DNA from: Pseudomonadota bacterium
GTDB taxonomy: Bacteria; Pseudomonadota; Gammaproteobacteria; Burkholderiales; Burkholderiaceae_B
Assembly: GCA_023423975.1 (NCBI GenBank)
Contig: JAFAEO010000055.1
Coordinates: 1 to 63,032 of the forward strand
Direction of reading: 5' to 3'
Length of the DNA stretch: 63,032 nt
Shown: positions 1 through 9,596 of the stretch, piece by piece
Position numbering within the stretch: the first letter of the stretch is position 1
Layout of the letters: the number at the start of each line of letters is the position of its first letter
The notes under the pieces: generated by a model
Databases searched by the model: none
Seen by the model: only the letters and a program-made list of their open reading frames with translations
Told to the model about the DNA's origin: nothing
Program-made: the position numbers and the translations under genes

Positions 1-128
1 GTTGGTTCAAGAATGCGGGGGTGAGCCTTACTTCGGCACTGAACCTGAACGACTATGGCTGCTTCGTTCCCGACCTGACCAGTTTCACCGCCGGCCCATG
101 CGAAGGGACCCACCGCTTTGCATTTTAG
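1..128 (+). CDS. 3' end of an unidentified protein gene (truncated by window edge)
   Basis: Reading from base 3, one frame is open to a TAG at 126-128 and gives the last 41 residues of a protein, starting WFKNAGVSLTSALNLNDYGC and ending GTHRFAF. The composition, with two Cys and short polar and hydrophobic alternation, is compatible with a folded secreted or envelope protein, but I recognise no family. The gene converges on the addA-like gene, whose stop lies 27 bp further on, so an end of coding here makes sense. The call rests on an open frame and context only; the rest of the gene is outside the window. Confidence 0.45.
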   Translation, partial: WFKNAGVSLTSALNLNDYGCFVPDLTSFTAGPCEGTHRFAF

Positions 129-154
129 CAAGTTTCGCCAAGCTTGTGGGAAAT

Positions 155-3100
155 TTACCCCGCCTGAGTCAAGAGCGCTGAATCAAATTCGATCCAATCT
201 CCGGTATCCAGCGCAAAAATGGCCGCCTTCGCGTCGCGCCCGTCCATTTGCGACAAGCGCTCGCAATAGCCTTGCAGCTGGAGTCGATACGTGTCTCTCA
301 TGCGTGCCTCAAAAACGTCCTGCGGCTCGTGCTCCCGCCGTACACCCGTCTTGAAATCCACGACCAGCCAGCCCGCGTCGGTGGAGACCGCCACGTCGAC
401 AATCAACAGTTTTCCATCCGCACCGGTCAAGGGCAATTCCTGCCGCGCCTGATCATGCGAGAGCAGCCAGCGTCCTCTTTCCGATGCCAAGCAGCGGCTG
501 AGCAGCTCAAAAACGCGCTGGGCGCCATTGCGCGCCTGCGATTGACGCAGTCCTTCGTTTTCCAGCTGGCGCACAATCACGTCCTGCACCGATTGCAACC
601 TTGCCTCATCCCAGCCCCGCATGCGGTCCTGGCCGATGCGGGCCAGCCATGCATGCGCCACCGTACCGATACTGGCTTCGTATTTATCATCAAATTGCCA
701 GCCTGAACCGGCAACGCCGGTGATGGCGCTTCTGTCGGGAGCGACCGGCAACTGCCCAAGGGCTTCAGTGGCAATCCGGCTCAGAACCGGTCCCTGGACG
801 CCCGGTGTTGCGGCATCGGCTGTTGCCGCCGCTTGCTGCGCCTGGGGCTCGGGAGGCGTAAATTCAAACAGTGAGAAAAGCCGGGACAACAGGGAGCCGC
901 GCGGTGGCTCAACAACCTGGCCCTGCTTGCACTGGACCTGTGATACCAGATGCAGGCGCTGACGCGCACGGGTAGCTGCCACATAAAGCAGGCGATCGAG
1001 CTCATAGTCGCTGCGTCGTTTTTCCATCGCTCCCAGCATGGCGGATAATTTGTCCGTTTCCTCTGCTGCCTTGGGTTTGATGGGCCCCATTAACAAGCGA
1101 TTGCGGCTGCGCTCAAAGCGAAGCAATGGTGCGGTATCGGCGCGAGGCCGACGGTGCAACCCGTACAAAATAACCTCTTCGAACTCCAGCCCCTTGGATT
1201 TATGCATGGTCATAATTTCAACCGCCCGCTGCTGAGCGCTCGTTGCCGAGTACAAGCGCGCCAGCGCATCCTCCAGGTCCGCAGGATTCAGGTCCCCGTA
1301 GGGCGCCAGCCTGTCGACCAGATCGAACACGGCCTGGAAATCGGCGAATGCCGTATCGCTTGCATATATCCCGTAGCCGCCCAGTGCACGCCAGATAGAC
1401 TCCACATGCGAGGAAAACGCAATATCGGCAGTCACATGACTGCGATCCAGCAGGATGCGCGCGCAACGTTGCAAGCGCGGCCATTCGTCGCCAAGCAGCG
1501 GCGCAAATTCGGCTTCGCGGGCCAGCACCGTTTGTAAACGAAAAGCAATGGTGTCGCGACTATCGCCAAACAGATGCGTTAGCGCCTGCAGCGTCAGACC
1601 GCAAACCGGTGAGCGCAAAACCGACAACCAGGCCACGCGATCAGCCGGGTGGGCCAGCGCACGAATCAGTTGTACCAGATCGGTTACCGATTGCTCTGCC
1701 CGAATCGGGTTGAGCTCTACTGCCCGCACTGGTATCCCGTTACGTTGCATCAGGAGCATCAGTGCACCCAGATGCGTTCGGGCCTTGACCAGGATGGCGA
1801 CCGGATGGTCGCTGTCCGGGTGGGCCGCCAGTGCTGCCCGTACCAGTTCCAGCGTCAGTGTCTCGGCTTGTGCCTGAACCACTTGCGCATCCGTGTCTTC
1901 TGCCTGGTAAACCGGATGAAGACGTACGGCCGGACCGTCTGCAGCCGGATTAAATGCCACCGAGTCCGTGTATCTGATCGCACCCAGCGTCAGATCGTCG
2001 TGCTCCGGAAACACGCGACTGAAGGACTGGTTCACCCAATTGACCACGCCGGCCTGAGAACGGAAATTCTCGGTCAGGACCAGTTTTTCCAGTTCAAGCC
2101 CGTTGATCCCTTCGTTGGCCACGCTCAGGAACAAACCGACATCGGCTTTGCGAAAGCGATAAATGGACTGCATCGGATCGCCCACCAGAAACAGCGTACG
2201 GCCATCGCCAGGGCTCCAGCCCAGGGTCAGCTTTTCGATCAGTTGAATCTGGATCTGGCTGGTGTCCTGAAACTCATCGATCAGAATATGCGAAATGCGC
2301 GCGTCCAGCTTTAACAGCATATCCGTGGGGTCATCGGTGTAGCCCAACGCCAGCGCTGCTCTTTGGGCGATCTCGATAAAATCCACTTGTTTTTCTTCAC
2401 GAAAAACCAGTGTCAGCTCCGCCGCTGCCAGTTTTAATGTTTCCAGTAAGGACCGGATGATCTTTTCCTGGCGCTCGCTCAGCACCTGCAGGGGCAAGTT
2501 GCTGATTTCAGCAAGCAAACCGGCCCAATGCTCGCTATCGTTCTGCCAGGCATCAAGCCAGTCCTGCATGGCCTGCTTGTGTGCACTTTTGGCCGGAAAA
2601 CCTTCCTTGACTGTAAGGCGTTTGCGCAAGCCGCCGCTGCCGGTGAGCAGCAGGCGCGACAAGGCATGCCATTGCGGCAAGGCCTCGACGGAACTGGCCA
2701 GCGGCAGCCCGTCCCAATCCATAAGCGCATCCAGCATGCAGACGGCACTCTCGGCCTGACTGGCAGCAGCAAGACGCGCGATGGGCGCCAGCTCGCTGGC
2801 GTAAGAAAACGGCATTGCCTCTGCCAGCGCGTCCAGTTTCTGCTCCATGACGTCTCTGAGCGCTACCCGCAACTGGGTCATGGCCGCCTGCGTGTCGATC
2901 GTTTCCTGCAACCACTGATCGCGCCGAGCAAGCATATCCACGATCAATCGCTCTACCGATCCCAGATCAATATCCATATGCAGCAACACATCCTGCACAC
3001 TTTCATTGTCGTCGACATGTTCAAGCAATCTTCTGGCCGCCTGCAAATATAGCTGCTCTGGATTATCGGCAATGCCCGGCATGCCACCCATGGCGGACAT

Positions 3101-3502
3101 CCACGGCATGGAACGAACCAATTGCGCGCAAAAGGCGTCAATCGTGCGAACCTTCAGTCGCGCCGGATGATTGAGCAGATCCCAGCCTTGTTGCTCATTG
3201 CGCGCCAGCGCCGCACGGGCCAGACGCCAGCTGTTCTTTTCATGGGCGCTTGCGGGCTCCTGGTCGGACAGGCCGGCACGTAGCTTGCGCAGCACCCGGG
3301 CGTGCATTTCGGCTGCTGCCTTGCGCGTAAACGTAATAGCCAGAATCTCTTCGGGCTTGGTCACGCCCCCTAGCAGCGCCAGAATACGATCTGTGAGCAG
3401 CTCGGTTTTACCGGAACCGGCCGGCGCCTGAATAATGAACGATTTATCCGTGTGCAGCGCCTGTGCCCGCGCCTCAAAATCACTGGGCTGACGTTCAATC
3501 AT
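155..3502 (-). CDS. addA: AddA/RecB-like UvrD-family helicase-nuclease
   Basis: An ATP-dependent DNA helicase/exonuclease subunit of about 1115 residues for double-strand-break processing before RecA loading. Superfamily 1 motifs are visible in order: Walker A APAGSGKT near residue 26, the DEFQDTSQ Walker B motif, GDPMQSIYRFR, TMHKSKGLEF and the C-terminal YVAATRARQRL. The end carries a RecB-type nuclease core with VVDFKTG. I place the start at the ATG at 3502 (MIERQPSD), because the longer frame has 14 extra residues lying inside the upstream gene; that ATG overlaps the addB-like stop by 8 bp, suggesting translational coupling. The partner gene upstream and nuclease motifs in both subunits support an AddAB rather than RecBCD assignment. 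Symbol by family resemblance. Confidence 0.85.
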   Translation of the reverse strand: MIERQPSDFEARAQALHTDKSFIIQAPAGSGKTELLTDRILALLGGVTKPEEILAITFTRKAAAEMHARVLRKLRAGLSDQEPASAHEKNSWRLARAALARNEQQGWDLLNHPARLKVRTIDAFCAQLVRSMPWMSAMGGMPGIADNPEQLYLQAARRLLEHVDDNESVQDVLLHMDIDLGSVERLIVDMLARRDQWLQETIDTQAAMTQLRVALRDVMEQKLDALAEAMPFSYASELAPIARLAAASQAESAVCMLDALMDWDGLPLASSVEALPQWHALSRLLLTGSGGLRKRLTVKEGFPAKSAHKQAMQDWLDAWQNDSEHWAGLLAEISNLPLQVLSERQEKIIRSLLETLKLAAAELTLVFREEKQVDFIEIAQRAALALGYTDDPTDMLLKLDARISHILIDEFQDTSQIQIQLIEKLTLGWSPGDGRTLFLVGDPMQSIYRFRKADVGLFLSVANEGINGLELEKLVLTENFRSQAGVVNWVNQSFSRVFPEHDDLTLGAIRYTDSVAFNPAADGPAVRLHPVYQAEDTDAQVVQAQAETLTLELVRAALAAHPDSDHPVAILVKARTHLGALMLLMQRNGIPVRAVELNPIRAEQSVTDLVQLIRALAHPADRVAWLSVLRSPVCGLTLQALTHLFGDSRDTIAFRLQTVLAREAEFAPLLGDEWPRLQRCARILLDRSHVTADIAFSSHVESIWRALGGYGIYASDTAFADFQAVFDLVDRLAPYGDLNPADLEDALARLYSATSAQQRAVEIMTMHKSKGLEFEEVILYGLHRRPRADTAPLLRFERSRNRLLMGPIKPKAAEETDKLSAMLGAMEKRRSDYELDRLLYVAATRARQRLHLVSQVQCKQGQVVEPPRGSLLSRLFSLFEFTPPEPQAQQAAATADAATPGVQGPVLSRIATEALGQLPVAPDRSAITGVAGSGWQFDDKYEASIGTVAHAWLARIGQDRMRGWDEARLQSVQDVIVRQLENEGLRQSQARNGAQRVFELLSRCLASERGRWLLSHDQARQELPLTGADGKLLIVDVAVSTDAGWLVVDFKTGVRREHEPQDVFEARMRDTYRLQLQGYCERLSQMDGRDAKAAIFALDTGDWIEFDSALLTQAG

Positions 3503-6182
3503 CTTCACTCTCCTGTGCCAGACGCAGAAACGGCAAGACATCACAATAGATCAGGTCATTTACAGTCCAGCTACGATTGTCAGCTACCCCGTCCGATATG
3601 TCGCGGGCCAGTTGTTGCAGACTGCGTTCCCAGTCCCCCAGCAACGCCTCCCAGCTTTGCGCTGGCGCCAGCTTGGCCAGGGACGTCACTCCGACAATTT
3701 CTGTGCCATTTTCACCCAGGCCGCTCAATTCGGTTTTCTTTGCATTCAATTTTGCAAACAGCAAGGCCTCTATCTGTCCCCGTTGTCCGGCTTCATCGGG
3801 CTGCCGCAACACCGTGGCGTACAGGGGCAGTTGCAGATTGACCGGTTGCGGCCGCAGCCAGTCTTTCTGGAAGTCGGGTGTACGCTGCCCGGATTTGTAA
3901 TCCATGACCACTTTGGCGCCCTGCCCGGTCTCATCAATCCGGTCTACACGCAAATTCACTTTTACGCTGGCATGCTGCCAACCGGCAGCCTGTTCGACAC
4001 CTGCGATATGAAATGGCGGACGTTCCCGCTCCAGATCCAGCAATGTCATCATGACTGCATGACCCCGTTCCTTTTCCATTGCTGCCAGTGTTGGCGATAC
4101 GCCATCCAAGGTCTGGTCCGCCGCCATGACCACAGCCTGCGCTACCAGCTCATTCTGCTGAGCCTGGCTAAGTTGTGCCAGGCGCTCGGACGAGCCGAGC
4201 ATTTCCCATACTTTCTGGGCCATGCTGTGCAAGAACATGCCGCGAATCGCTGCATTCAGTGACTCAGGATAGGGCTTGAGTCCTTTGGCCAGCAGACGAT
4301 ACCGCACATATCCCCAAAGCGGGTTGAGTGCCTGCGTTTCCAACAGGTCCGAGCCGCCTTCCAGAGTACGGTCCAGGGGCAAACCCCGATTGTCGCTCAG
4401 CGTTTCCAGCGGCAACGATGCGCGCCGGGCACGAGACAGACATTCGGATGTGTCGGCGCCCTCCCCCTGTTCGGCTTGCGCGCCGACAAAAAAGCTGAGC
4501 AAAGGAGAAGCCCGCAACGCCCTGTCGGCCTCGCTGGCCGGGTAACTCAGTACGACACGGGGTGCAACACCGCACAATGCCTGCAGCATATCGATTGCCC
4601 AGGTTTTCTCGCGCTCCGGCGTGGCCCGCGGCGCACCCGCCCTGGCCAGCGCAGCCACCGGCAAGAACGGATTCGGATCAGGACTGGCCGGAATAACGTC
4701 ATCTGTCAGGCCAAGCACCCAGACCGCATCCCATTGACCGTGTTCAGCTTCAAGAAAGCCCAGGATATCCAGCCGGACACCCTGATCGCGTTGCGGCTGA
4801 AACATGGACTCCCGGGCCATGCGCTGCAGCAGCGCAACGGCAGGCATACCCGACAGTCGCCCCGCATACAGGTTGAGTAATGAAAAAGTATGCAAGAGCG
4901 CATCAAACGCTGCGCACACCTGATAATTGGTACTTGATAGCGCACTGCCGGGAAAGCCCAGCAATGCCAGCGTCTCGCGCATGACCTGCGTCCAGTGTTC
5001 GGTATTCTGACGCCCCCCTGACGCGGCCTGTCGCCAATGCGCAATCGCCTGTCGAAAGACATAGGAAAAGTCAGGGACATGCCGATCCATTTGTGCGCAT
5101 ACCTGATCAGTACCCCAGGAGATATTCTGTGAATCACGCAGGCGCGCATCCAATACCGCCATGGCCGACTGTTCGGCGGCGCTTGCGCTGCAAAACCCGG
5201 CCAACAGCGCCTGGCCAAACTGCTGCGGCCGCACCGAGCCCTGATCGCACAAACCTGCAATCAGCGACAGCCATCGAAAGGCGGCCACGACCACCGGCCA
5301 TTCCCCCAGTGCGCGACCCACTGTCATGTTGTAACGATAGGCCGGCGCGAAGGGATCAGGCGACAATTCGCGATCCAGAATTCGTCGTGCGAACACGGCA
5401 TCGGCTTCCATGGCGGGCGACACAATGGCCACGCGGCGTTGCGGATCGGCCGCCAGCTCGCCAGCAGCCCAGTGTGCGGCAGCGATCCATTCGCTGCTAC
5501 GATCCTTTTGCGCCGACAAGATGCGTTGCGACTGCTCATGCCTGGGCAAAGACAGCGATACCAACCTGCAACCGCGCTCTGCGCATACCTGCAATAGCCG
5601 AATCAATCGCGGCGAGTATTCGTTGAAACCGGCAAGCACCACGGTCGCTGGAAGCCGCACCAGCCGACCCGCCGCGATTGAATCGATCAGCGTGTTATAC
5701 AGGTGGTTGTCATCCTGGGCGTCCAGTTCGCGGCAGCGTTGCTCGTATTGATTGCGCCACTGCATGAAGCGCAAATATTCTTCGGTCTGCTCCTGAGGCT
5801 GAACCAGCACCTGCCACTCGTCACGATCGTGGCTGGCCGCCATGGCACGCGCGGCAGCCATTTGCACATCAATGAGCGGGGTCTCGCCCTGCAGGGAGGC
5901 GACGACTTCCTCCCACAGCAAGCGAGCAGCAAAAGCACTGAGGCGGTGACTGCGAACGGTGGGATCAGCGCAAAAAAGCCGTTCCTGGTGCAACTGGTCC
6001 AGCCACCGGGTAAGTGAATTGGCGACGGGCAACTGCAGCACTTCCCTGCCGTGTCCGGCCTGCTCAAGCAACAACGCGTGAACCCGCCAAACAAGGCGGT
6101 TATTAACGGTCACAACAACAGTTGTATCCGGATCCAGCGATGCCACCGTTTCAGGCGTTACCGCATCAATTGAACATGCCAT
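3495..6182 (-). CDS. addB: AddB-like PD-(D/E)XK nuclease / inactivated-helicase subunit
   Basis: An 895-residue partner of the AddA-like helicase just downstream, with which it overlaps by 8 bp. The C-terminal 200 residues carry a RecB-family nuclease core: VDRIDETG, then VVMDYKSGQ and the QLPLYA helix. The N-terminus, where Bacillus AddB has a Walker A motif, reads VVVTVNNRLVWRVHALL and has no GKT, so ATPase activity here is unlikely and motor activity should come from AddA. I also see no Cys pattern of the iron-sulphur kind found in firmicute AddB. The family is often annotated simply as a PD-(D/E)XK nuclease protein in betaproteobacteria. Start at ATG 6182; no other good start was seen. 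Confidence 0.8.
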   Translation of the reverse strand: MACSIDAVTPETVASLDPDTTVVVTVNNRLVWRVHALLLEQAGHGREVLQLPVANSLTRWLDQLHQERLFCADPTVRSHRLSAFAARLLWEEVVASLQGETPLIDVQMAAARAMAASHDRDEWQVLVQPQEQTEEYLRFMQWRNQYEQRCRELDAQDDNHLYNTLIDSIAAGRLVRLPATVVLAGFNEYSPRLIRLLQVCAERGCRLVSLSLPRHEQSQRILSAQKDRSSEWIAAAHWAAGELAADPQRRVAIVSPAMEADAVFARRILDRELSPDPFAPAYRYNMTVGRALGEWPVVVAAFRWLSLIAGLCDQGSVRPQQFGQALLAGFCSASAAEQSAMAVLDARLRDSQNISWGTDQVCAQMDRHVPDFSYVFRQAIAHWRQAASGGRQNTEHWTQVMRETLALLGFPGSALSSTNYQVCAAFDALLHTFSLLNLYAGRLSGMPAVALLQRMARESMFQPQRDQGVRLDILGFLEAEHGQWDAVWVLGLTDDVIPASPDPNPFLPVAALARAGAPRATPEREKTWAIDMLQALCGVAPRVVLSYPASEADRALRASPLLSFFVGAQAEQGEGADTSECLSRARRASLPLETLSDNRGLPLDRTLEGGSDLLETQALNPLWGYVRYRLLAKGLKPYPESLNAAIRGMFLHSMAQKVWEMLGSSERLAQLSQAQQNELVAQAVVMAADQTLDGVSPTLAAMEKERGHAVMMTLLDLERERPPFHIAGVEQAAGWQHASVKVNLRVDRIDETGQGAKVVMDYKSGQRTPDFQKDWLRPQPVNLQLPLYATVLRQPDEAGQRGQIEALLFAKLNAKKTELSGLGENGTEIVGVTSLAKLAPAQSWEALLGDWERSLQQLARDISDGVADNRSWTVNDLIYCDVLPFLRLAQESEDD

Positions 6183-6700
6183 GTGAATGCATCCGAAAAA
6201 ACAATCCGGCGTGTCGTACCACGACCCGCCTTAATCGCAAACCGGTATTATGACAGGCATTCATAGCCATTGCTGCGGTCGCAACGCAGCATTCGGTTGT
6301 TACGATAGCGGGCACACCGTCACGCCACCGTCACGATACCCGGGTATCCTGCATGAATAGGACGACTCGGGCACGCAAAAAAAGCATCCAGAAATCGTGA
6401 CCACACCTGCTGTCCTGCTACTGCTATCTTGCTACTACTATCTAATTTGTACTGCCCCGCAGCACAAAAAGCAGTATCAAACTTGAAATATTTGCTGGCT
6501 CGTTGCGGAACAAGCCGGTAAACTGGGCGCTCGCAGACGATAAAGCACCACGATCCAGCGTTTTTCTATTCGCCCTGATTGCTTCCTATGATGCCGCTGT
6601 GCTCTCACCGGTTGCCGGGTGCGAAAGCCGTTCAATGTTGGCAGCCACTGCTTGCACTCATTATCTAACCGTTTACGCGAAATACCAGAAGGAGAATAAA
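6183..6700. other. Intergenic region, no gene seen
   Basis: Non-coding stretch between the divergent addB-like and PepSY-like genes. It contains short CTGCTA direct repeats near 6410-6440 and an imperfect hairpin at 6447-6467 (TTGT-CTGC paired with GCAG-ACAA around a CCC loop). A frame open from 6503 runs into the PepSY-like gene, but its first 66 residues look random and precede a much better start. I could not pick out a convincing promoter. Confidence 0.5.
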
Positions 6701-7021
6701 ATGAAAGATGTACTGCTCAAGCTGGTTCTGTCCTCGCTCGCGGCGCAATTGAGTTATGGCGCCTTCGCCGCCGGCATCCAGGACGATGATCAGCGTCGCA
6801 AATGCAGGACCGTCCAGGGCCTGACCGAGATTGTTCGCGATATCGAAGAAAAGACACAGGGCAAAGTGGTGCTGCTCACGCCCCGGCTGCACGATGGAAA
6901 AACCCATTTTGAAATGCTGGTATCCCGCGGTGGACAGTTCCAGAAACTGATTGCCGACCCGGACGGTGTTTATGATGCTGGCGACGATACCAGCACTAAC
7001 ACAACAAACACGCCTGCATGA
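6701..7021 (+). CDS. Small exported PepSY-like protein
   Basis: A 106-residue protein with a signal peptide of about 23 residues (basic MKDVLLK, hydrophobic core, cleavage near AFAAG). The mature part resembles a single PepSY-type domain: an acidic helix with a TEIVRDIEEKTQGK stretch, then strands like VLLTPRLHDGKTHFEMLV and a C-terminal turn around DPDG. PepSY domains are associated with periplasmic inhibition or binding, but no substrate can be inferred. The start at 6701 has a strong ribosome binding site (AGAAGGAG, about 7 nt upstream); the longer in-frame extension to 6503 is rejected. It stands alone, with a hairpin at its stop codon. The tail is Thr/Asn-rich and probably disordered. 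Confidence 0.7.
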   Translation: MKDVLLKLVLSSLAAQLSYGAFAAGIQDDDQRRKCRTVQGLTEIVRDIEEKTQGKVVLLTPRLHDGKTHFEMLVSRGGQFQKLIADPDGVYDAGDDTSTNTTNTPA

Positions 7022-7041
7022 CAGCTTCGGGCTGTCCTTTA
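7020..7041 (+). terminator. Hairpin terminator at the stop of the PepSY-like gene
   Basis: GACAGC pairs with GCTGTC around a TTCGG loop and begins inside the stop codon. It is followed by CTTTAA, which is only a weak U-tract. Confidence 0.5.
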
Positions 7042-7113
7042 ACACACGCCGCTGATCGCGCACCCACTGATTTTGCCGCAGGCTGACTCCTGGCATTAGT
7101 GGGTGGCCACTCG

Positions 7114-8082
7114 CTACCCTGCTGCGCCGCCCTTTTCCTGACGAGGCTGCATTGTCGTGCAGTCATTGTCCGTCCCGCCACTCATGTGAGCGGTGTCTGC
7201 GGCTGATCGTGGTGGCTTATGTATTGCAATGGCGAACATTACAAGTGCAATACCAACGATATCCTGCTGTGTTGGTATCTGTGCAAGCATGATGACAGCA
7301 ATAAGGGTCGCAGTGGCCGGCAGGATAGCCAGATACAGGGCAAAGGTAGCGCGCGGCAGACGCGACATCGCCATTTGATCGGCAACATACGGAACCACCG
7401 AAGAGCACAATCCAACCGCGATGCCTGCCAATATGAGTTCCGGCGCGCCAAACGCTGCCACGGCCTGGATGATGCCAATGGGCATCACAATCACAAATGC
7501 AATCGCCATTGCTGCACCAAGATATTCAACACCATTGCTGGCGCCACCCGCTGCGGCCTTATGACCCAGAACAATATAAACAACGAACAGTGTCGCATTC
7601 AAGGCCGCCCAACAAAGTCCAGGCAAATCGGTGGCCCACTTTATGTCAATCAGTATGATGATGCCAAGAACGGCCAGCACCAGCGCCAAAAGATTGCGTC
7701 GTGATCGCAGGCCATACAGCGCGACAGCGATCGTGCCTGCAAATTCCATGGCGGCCACAAGGCTCATCGGCAGGCGATCCAGCGCCAGATAAAAGGCAGT
7801 GTTCATCACAGCCAGACAAACCCCCAGCCCGATCAGCAATAATCGCGTACTCTGGTCAGCCTGCCGCCAGGTCTTCCATGGCCGCGTGACCGGCGCGAAA
7901 ATCAGCGCCGCCGACGCAATTCTGAACCAGGCGACACCCAGCACGCCGATGGACGGAAACAGAAGCACTGCAAATGAGGGCCCGAGATAATGAAAGATTG
8001 CGCTGACTCCGAACCAGACCGTCGGGGGTACAAAGCGGGCGACCTGAGTCAATGATAAGTGTGATAAATGCAGTGGCTTCAT
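7114..8082 (-). CDS. EamA-family (drug/metabolite superfamily) inner-membrane exporter
   Basis: A 322-residue, strongly hydrophobic protein with about ten membrane segments arranged as two EamA repeats. The region around MEFAGTIAVALYGLRSRRN in the first half and VVPYVADQMAMSRLPRATFA in the second is typical of RhtA/YdcZ-type amino-acid and metabolite exporters. The C-terminal tail of about 30 residues after the last helix is hydrophilic. The start ATG at 8082 has a good AAGGAG ribosome binding site. It is divergent from an Lrp/AsnC regulator about 100 bp away, a common pairing in which the regulator senses the amino acid and controls the exporter; that link is inference. Substrate not determinable from sequence. 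Confidence 0.85.
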   Translation of the reverse strand: MKPLHLSHLSLTQVARFVPPTVWFGVSAIFHYLGPSFAVLLFPSIGVLGVAWFRIASAALIFAPVTRPWKTWRQADQSTRLLLIGLGVCLAVMNTAFYLALDRLPMSLVAAMEFAGTIAVALYGLRSRRNLLALVLAVLGIIILIDIKWATDLPGLCWAALNATLFVVYIVLGHKAAAGGASNGVEYLGAAMAIAFVIVMPIGIIQAVAAFGAPELILAGIAVGLCSSVVPYVADQMAMSRLPRATFALYLAILPATATLIAVIMLAQIPTQQDIVGIALVMFAIAIHKPPRSAADTAHMSGGTDNDCTTMQPRQEKGGAAG

Positions 8083-8183
8083 TGTTTGCTCCTTTGTCCT
8101 TATTATGCGAGACTGGAGTGGTCAAATGAATACAGAACAGAAGCAAAATATGAACAAATACCTTACAAAAAAAGGTCTATTTT

Positions 8184-8660
8184 ATGAAACGCCTTAAATA
8201 TCAAAATGGGAAACTTGACCGCACTGATTTGATGTTGATCGACGCACTGGTAAAGGACGCAAGAACGACAACTGCTGAACTGGCCCGTCTTGTGGGGCTG
8301 TCGTCGCCAAGCGTTTCGGAGCGAATAAAAAGGCTGGAAGACGCCGGTCTGATTGAAGGCTACACCCTTAAGATAAATCCCAGAGCCCTGGGCCTGCCAA
8401 TCGCCGCCTGGCTGCGTATTCGGCCTATTCCGGGCCAGTTGCAACGCGTTGCGCAGCTTCTGAAAGATATCCCTGAAATTGCCGAATGTGATCGCGTCAC
8501 GGGCGAAGATTGCTTTATCGCTCGTGCGCATGTCGACTCCATCGAAGGACTGGAGCGCCTGATTGACCAGTTGATCCCGTATTCAATGACCAATACTTCC
8601 ATCATCCAGTCGTCCCCCGTCGAACGTCGCCTGCCACGGAAAACGTGCGCCGCTATATGA
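8184..8660 (+). CDS. Lrp/AsnC-family transcriptional regulator
   Basis: A 158-residue DNA-binding regulator. The N-terminal helix-turn-helix is clear (DRTDLMLIDALVKDARTT, then LARLVGLSSPSVSERIKRL at about residues 31-50), followed by the RAM ligand-binding domain with the ALGLPIAAWLRIRP strand and the ECDRVTGEDCFIARAHV segment, where family members bind amino acids and oligomerise. It is divergent from the EamA exporter and probably controls it. A short AAAGG sits upstream of the start. The intergenic region is AT-rich, as expected for an Lrp-type operator, but I could not define a site. Confidence 0.88.
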   Translation: MKRLKYQNGKLDRTDLMLIDALVKDARTTTAELARLVGLSSPSVSERIKRLEDAGLIEGYTLKINPRALGLPIAAWLRIRPIPGQLQRVAQLLKDIPEIAECDRVTGEDCFIARAHVDSIEGLERLIDQLIPYSMTNTSIIQSSPVERRLPRKTCAAI

Positions 8661-8808
8661 CTGTCCGTCATTAGCCGATAAGCGTCTGTGATTGCATATT
8701 GCATATTTCGTTAGCACTTGCTCAGGAGGTAAACGGCAATTTGGCTGGAGAAGTCATAGGGTCATTAATACATATGAAATACATGCGAAAAATAATTTCG
8801 GTGTTTTC

Positions 8809-8844
8809 TTGACATCATGATGTCATGATGTCACGATATCTTCT
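8809..8844 (+). promoter_or_regulatory. Probable promoter and repeated operator of the GntR gene
   Basis: A consensus TTGACA box at 8809-8814 runs straight into overlapping palindromic repeats (GACATCATGATGTC, then CATGATGTCACGATATC) that end a few bases before the ATG at 8845. The best -10 candidate, around 8834-8842, would put transcription start almost at the start codon, so the mRNA may be leaderless or the real promoter lies slightly further upstream. The repeats are the natural candidate for an autoregulatory GntR operator. Confidence 0.55.
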
Positions 8845-9582
8845 ATGATACAGATTGACACCACCAGCACCCCGCTATACGCAAAAATCGAAGCCGCCCT
8901 GGCCTCAGAAATTTCCAGCGGCCAGCTTGTCGCCGGAACGCAGTTGCCAACGGAAGAGCAACTGATCGCCCGCTTTCAGATGAGCCGGACCACCATCCGC
9001 AAGGCAATCGATAATCTTGTGGCCCGCGGACTGGTGGAAATTCGCCGCGGCAAGGGAACCTTCGTGACGCATCCCAAGGTTACGCAAGCCCTGACCGAAC
9101 TGACCGGCTTTGCCGAAGACATGGTGGTACTGGGTCGCCATCCTACCTCACGCCTGCTGGATAAACGCATCGTTACCGCCGACGAGAAAACCGCCCAGGC
9201 CCTGCAGATTGCCCCGGGCACGCAAGTCTATCGGATTGAGCGCGTTCGCCTTGCCGACGGCATTCCCATGTCGTTTGACGAAACCTATCTCCCCCTGGAG
9301 ATCGGCGACAAAGTGGTCAGCAACAACCTGGACGTGGAACCTATCTTCGATCTGCTCGAAAACAAATATGCCCTGCCACTGATCGAGGCCAGCTATCAGT
9401 TGGAGGCCGTAATCGCAGACCCGCATGTGGCGCAGGCCCTCAATATTGCAGTTGGCGCTCCGATCTTTCTGATTGAACGCACCTCCTATAGCACCGAAGA
9501 GCAACCTGTGGATTACGAAAAACTGTATTACCGGGGCGACTCCATCCGCTTTGCCACGCGCTTATCACGGCGTTCGCGCTAA
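8845..9582 (+). CDS. GntR-family (HutC subfamily) transcriptional regulator
   Basis: A 245-residue regulator with an N-terminal winged helix (TPLYAKIEAALASEI, LPTEEQLIARFQMSRTTIRKAIDNL, RRGKGTFV; about residues 8-75) and a C-terminal UTRA effector-binding domain. The latter shows the typical KTAQALQIAPGTQVYRIERVRLADG and PIFLIERTSYS blocks. UTRA domains bind small metabolites; which one cannot be told. It stands 14 bp upstream of a TauE/SafE permease and DUF1634 protein in the same direction and is probably their local regulator. Palindromic repeats directly in front of the start suggest autoregulation. Confidence 0.9.
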   Translation: MIQIDTTSTPLYAKIEAALASEISSGQLVAGTQLPTEEQLIARFQMSRTTIRKAIDNLVARGLVEIRRGKGTFVTHPKVTQALTELTGFAEDMVVLGRHPTSRLLDKRIVTADEKTAQALQIAPGTQVYRIERVRLADGIPMSFDETYLPLEIGDKVVSNNLDVEPIFDLLENKYALPLIEASYQLEAVIADPHVAQALNIAVGAPIFLIERTSYSTEEQPVDYEKLYYRGDSIRFATRLSRRSR

Positions 9583-9596
9583 GTGGGTGTGTAAAC

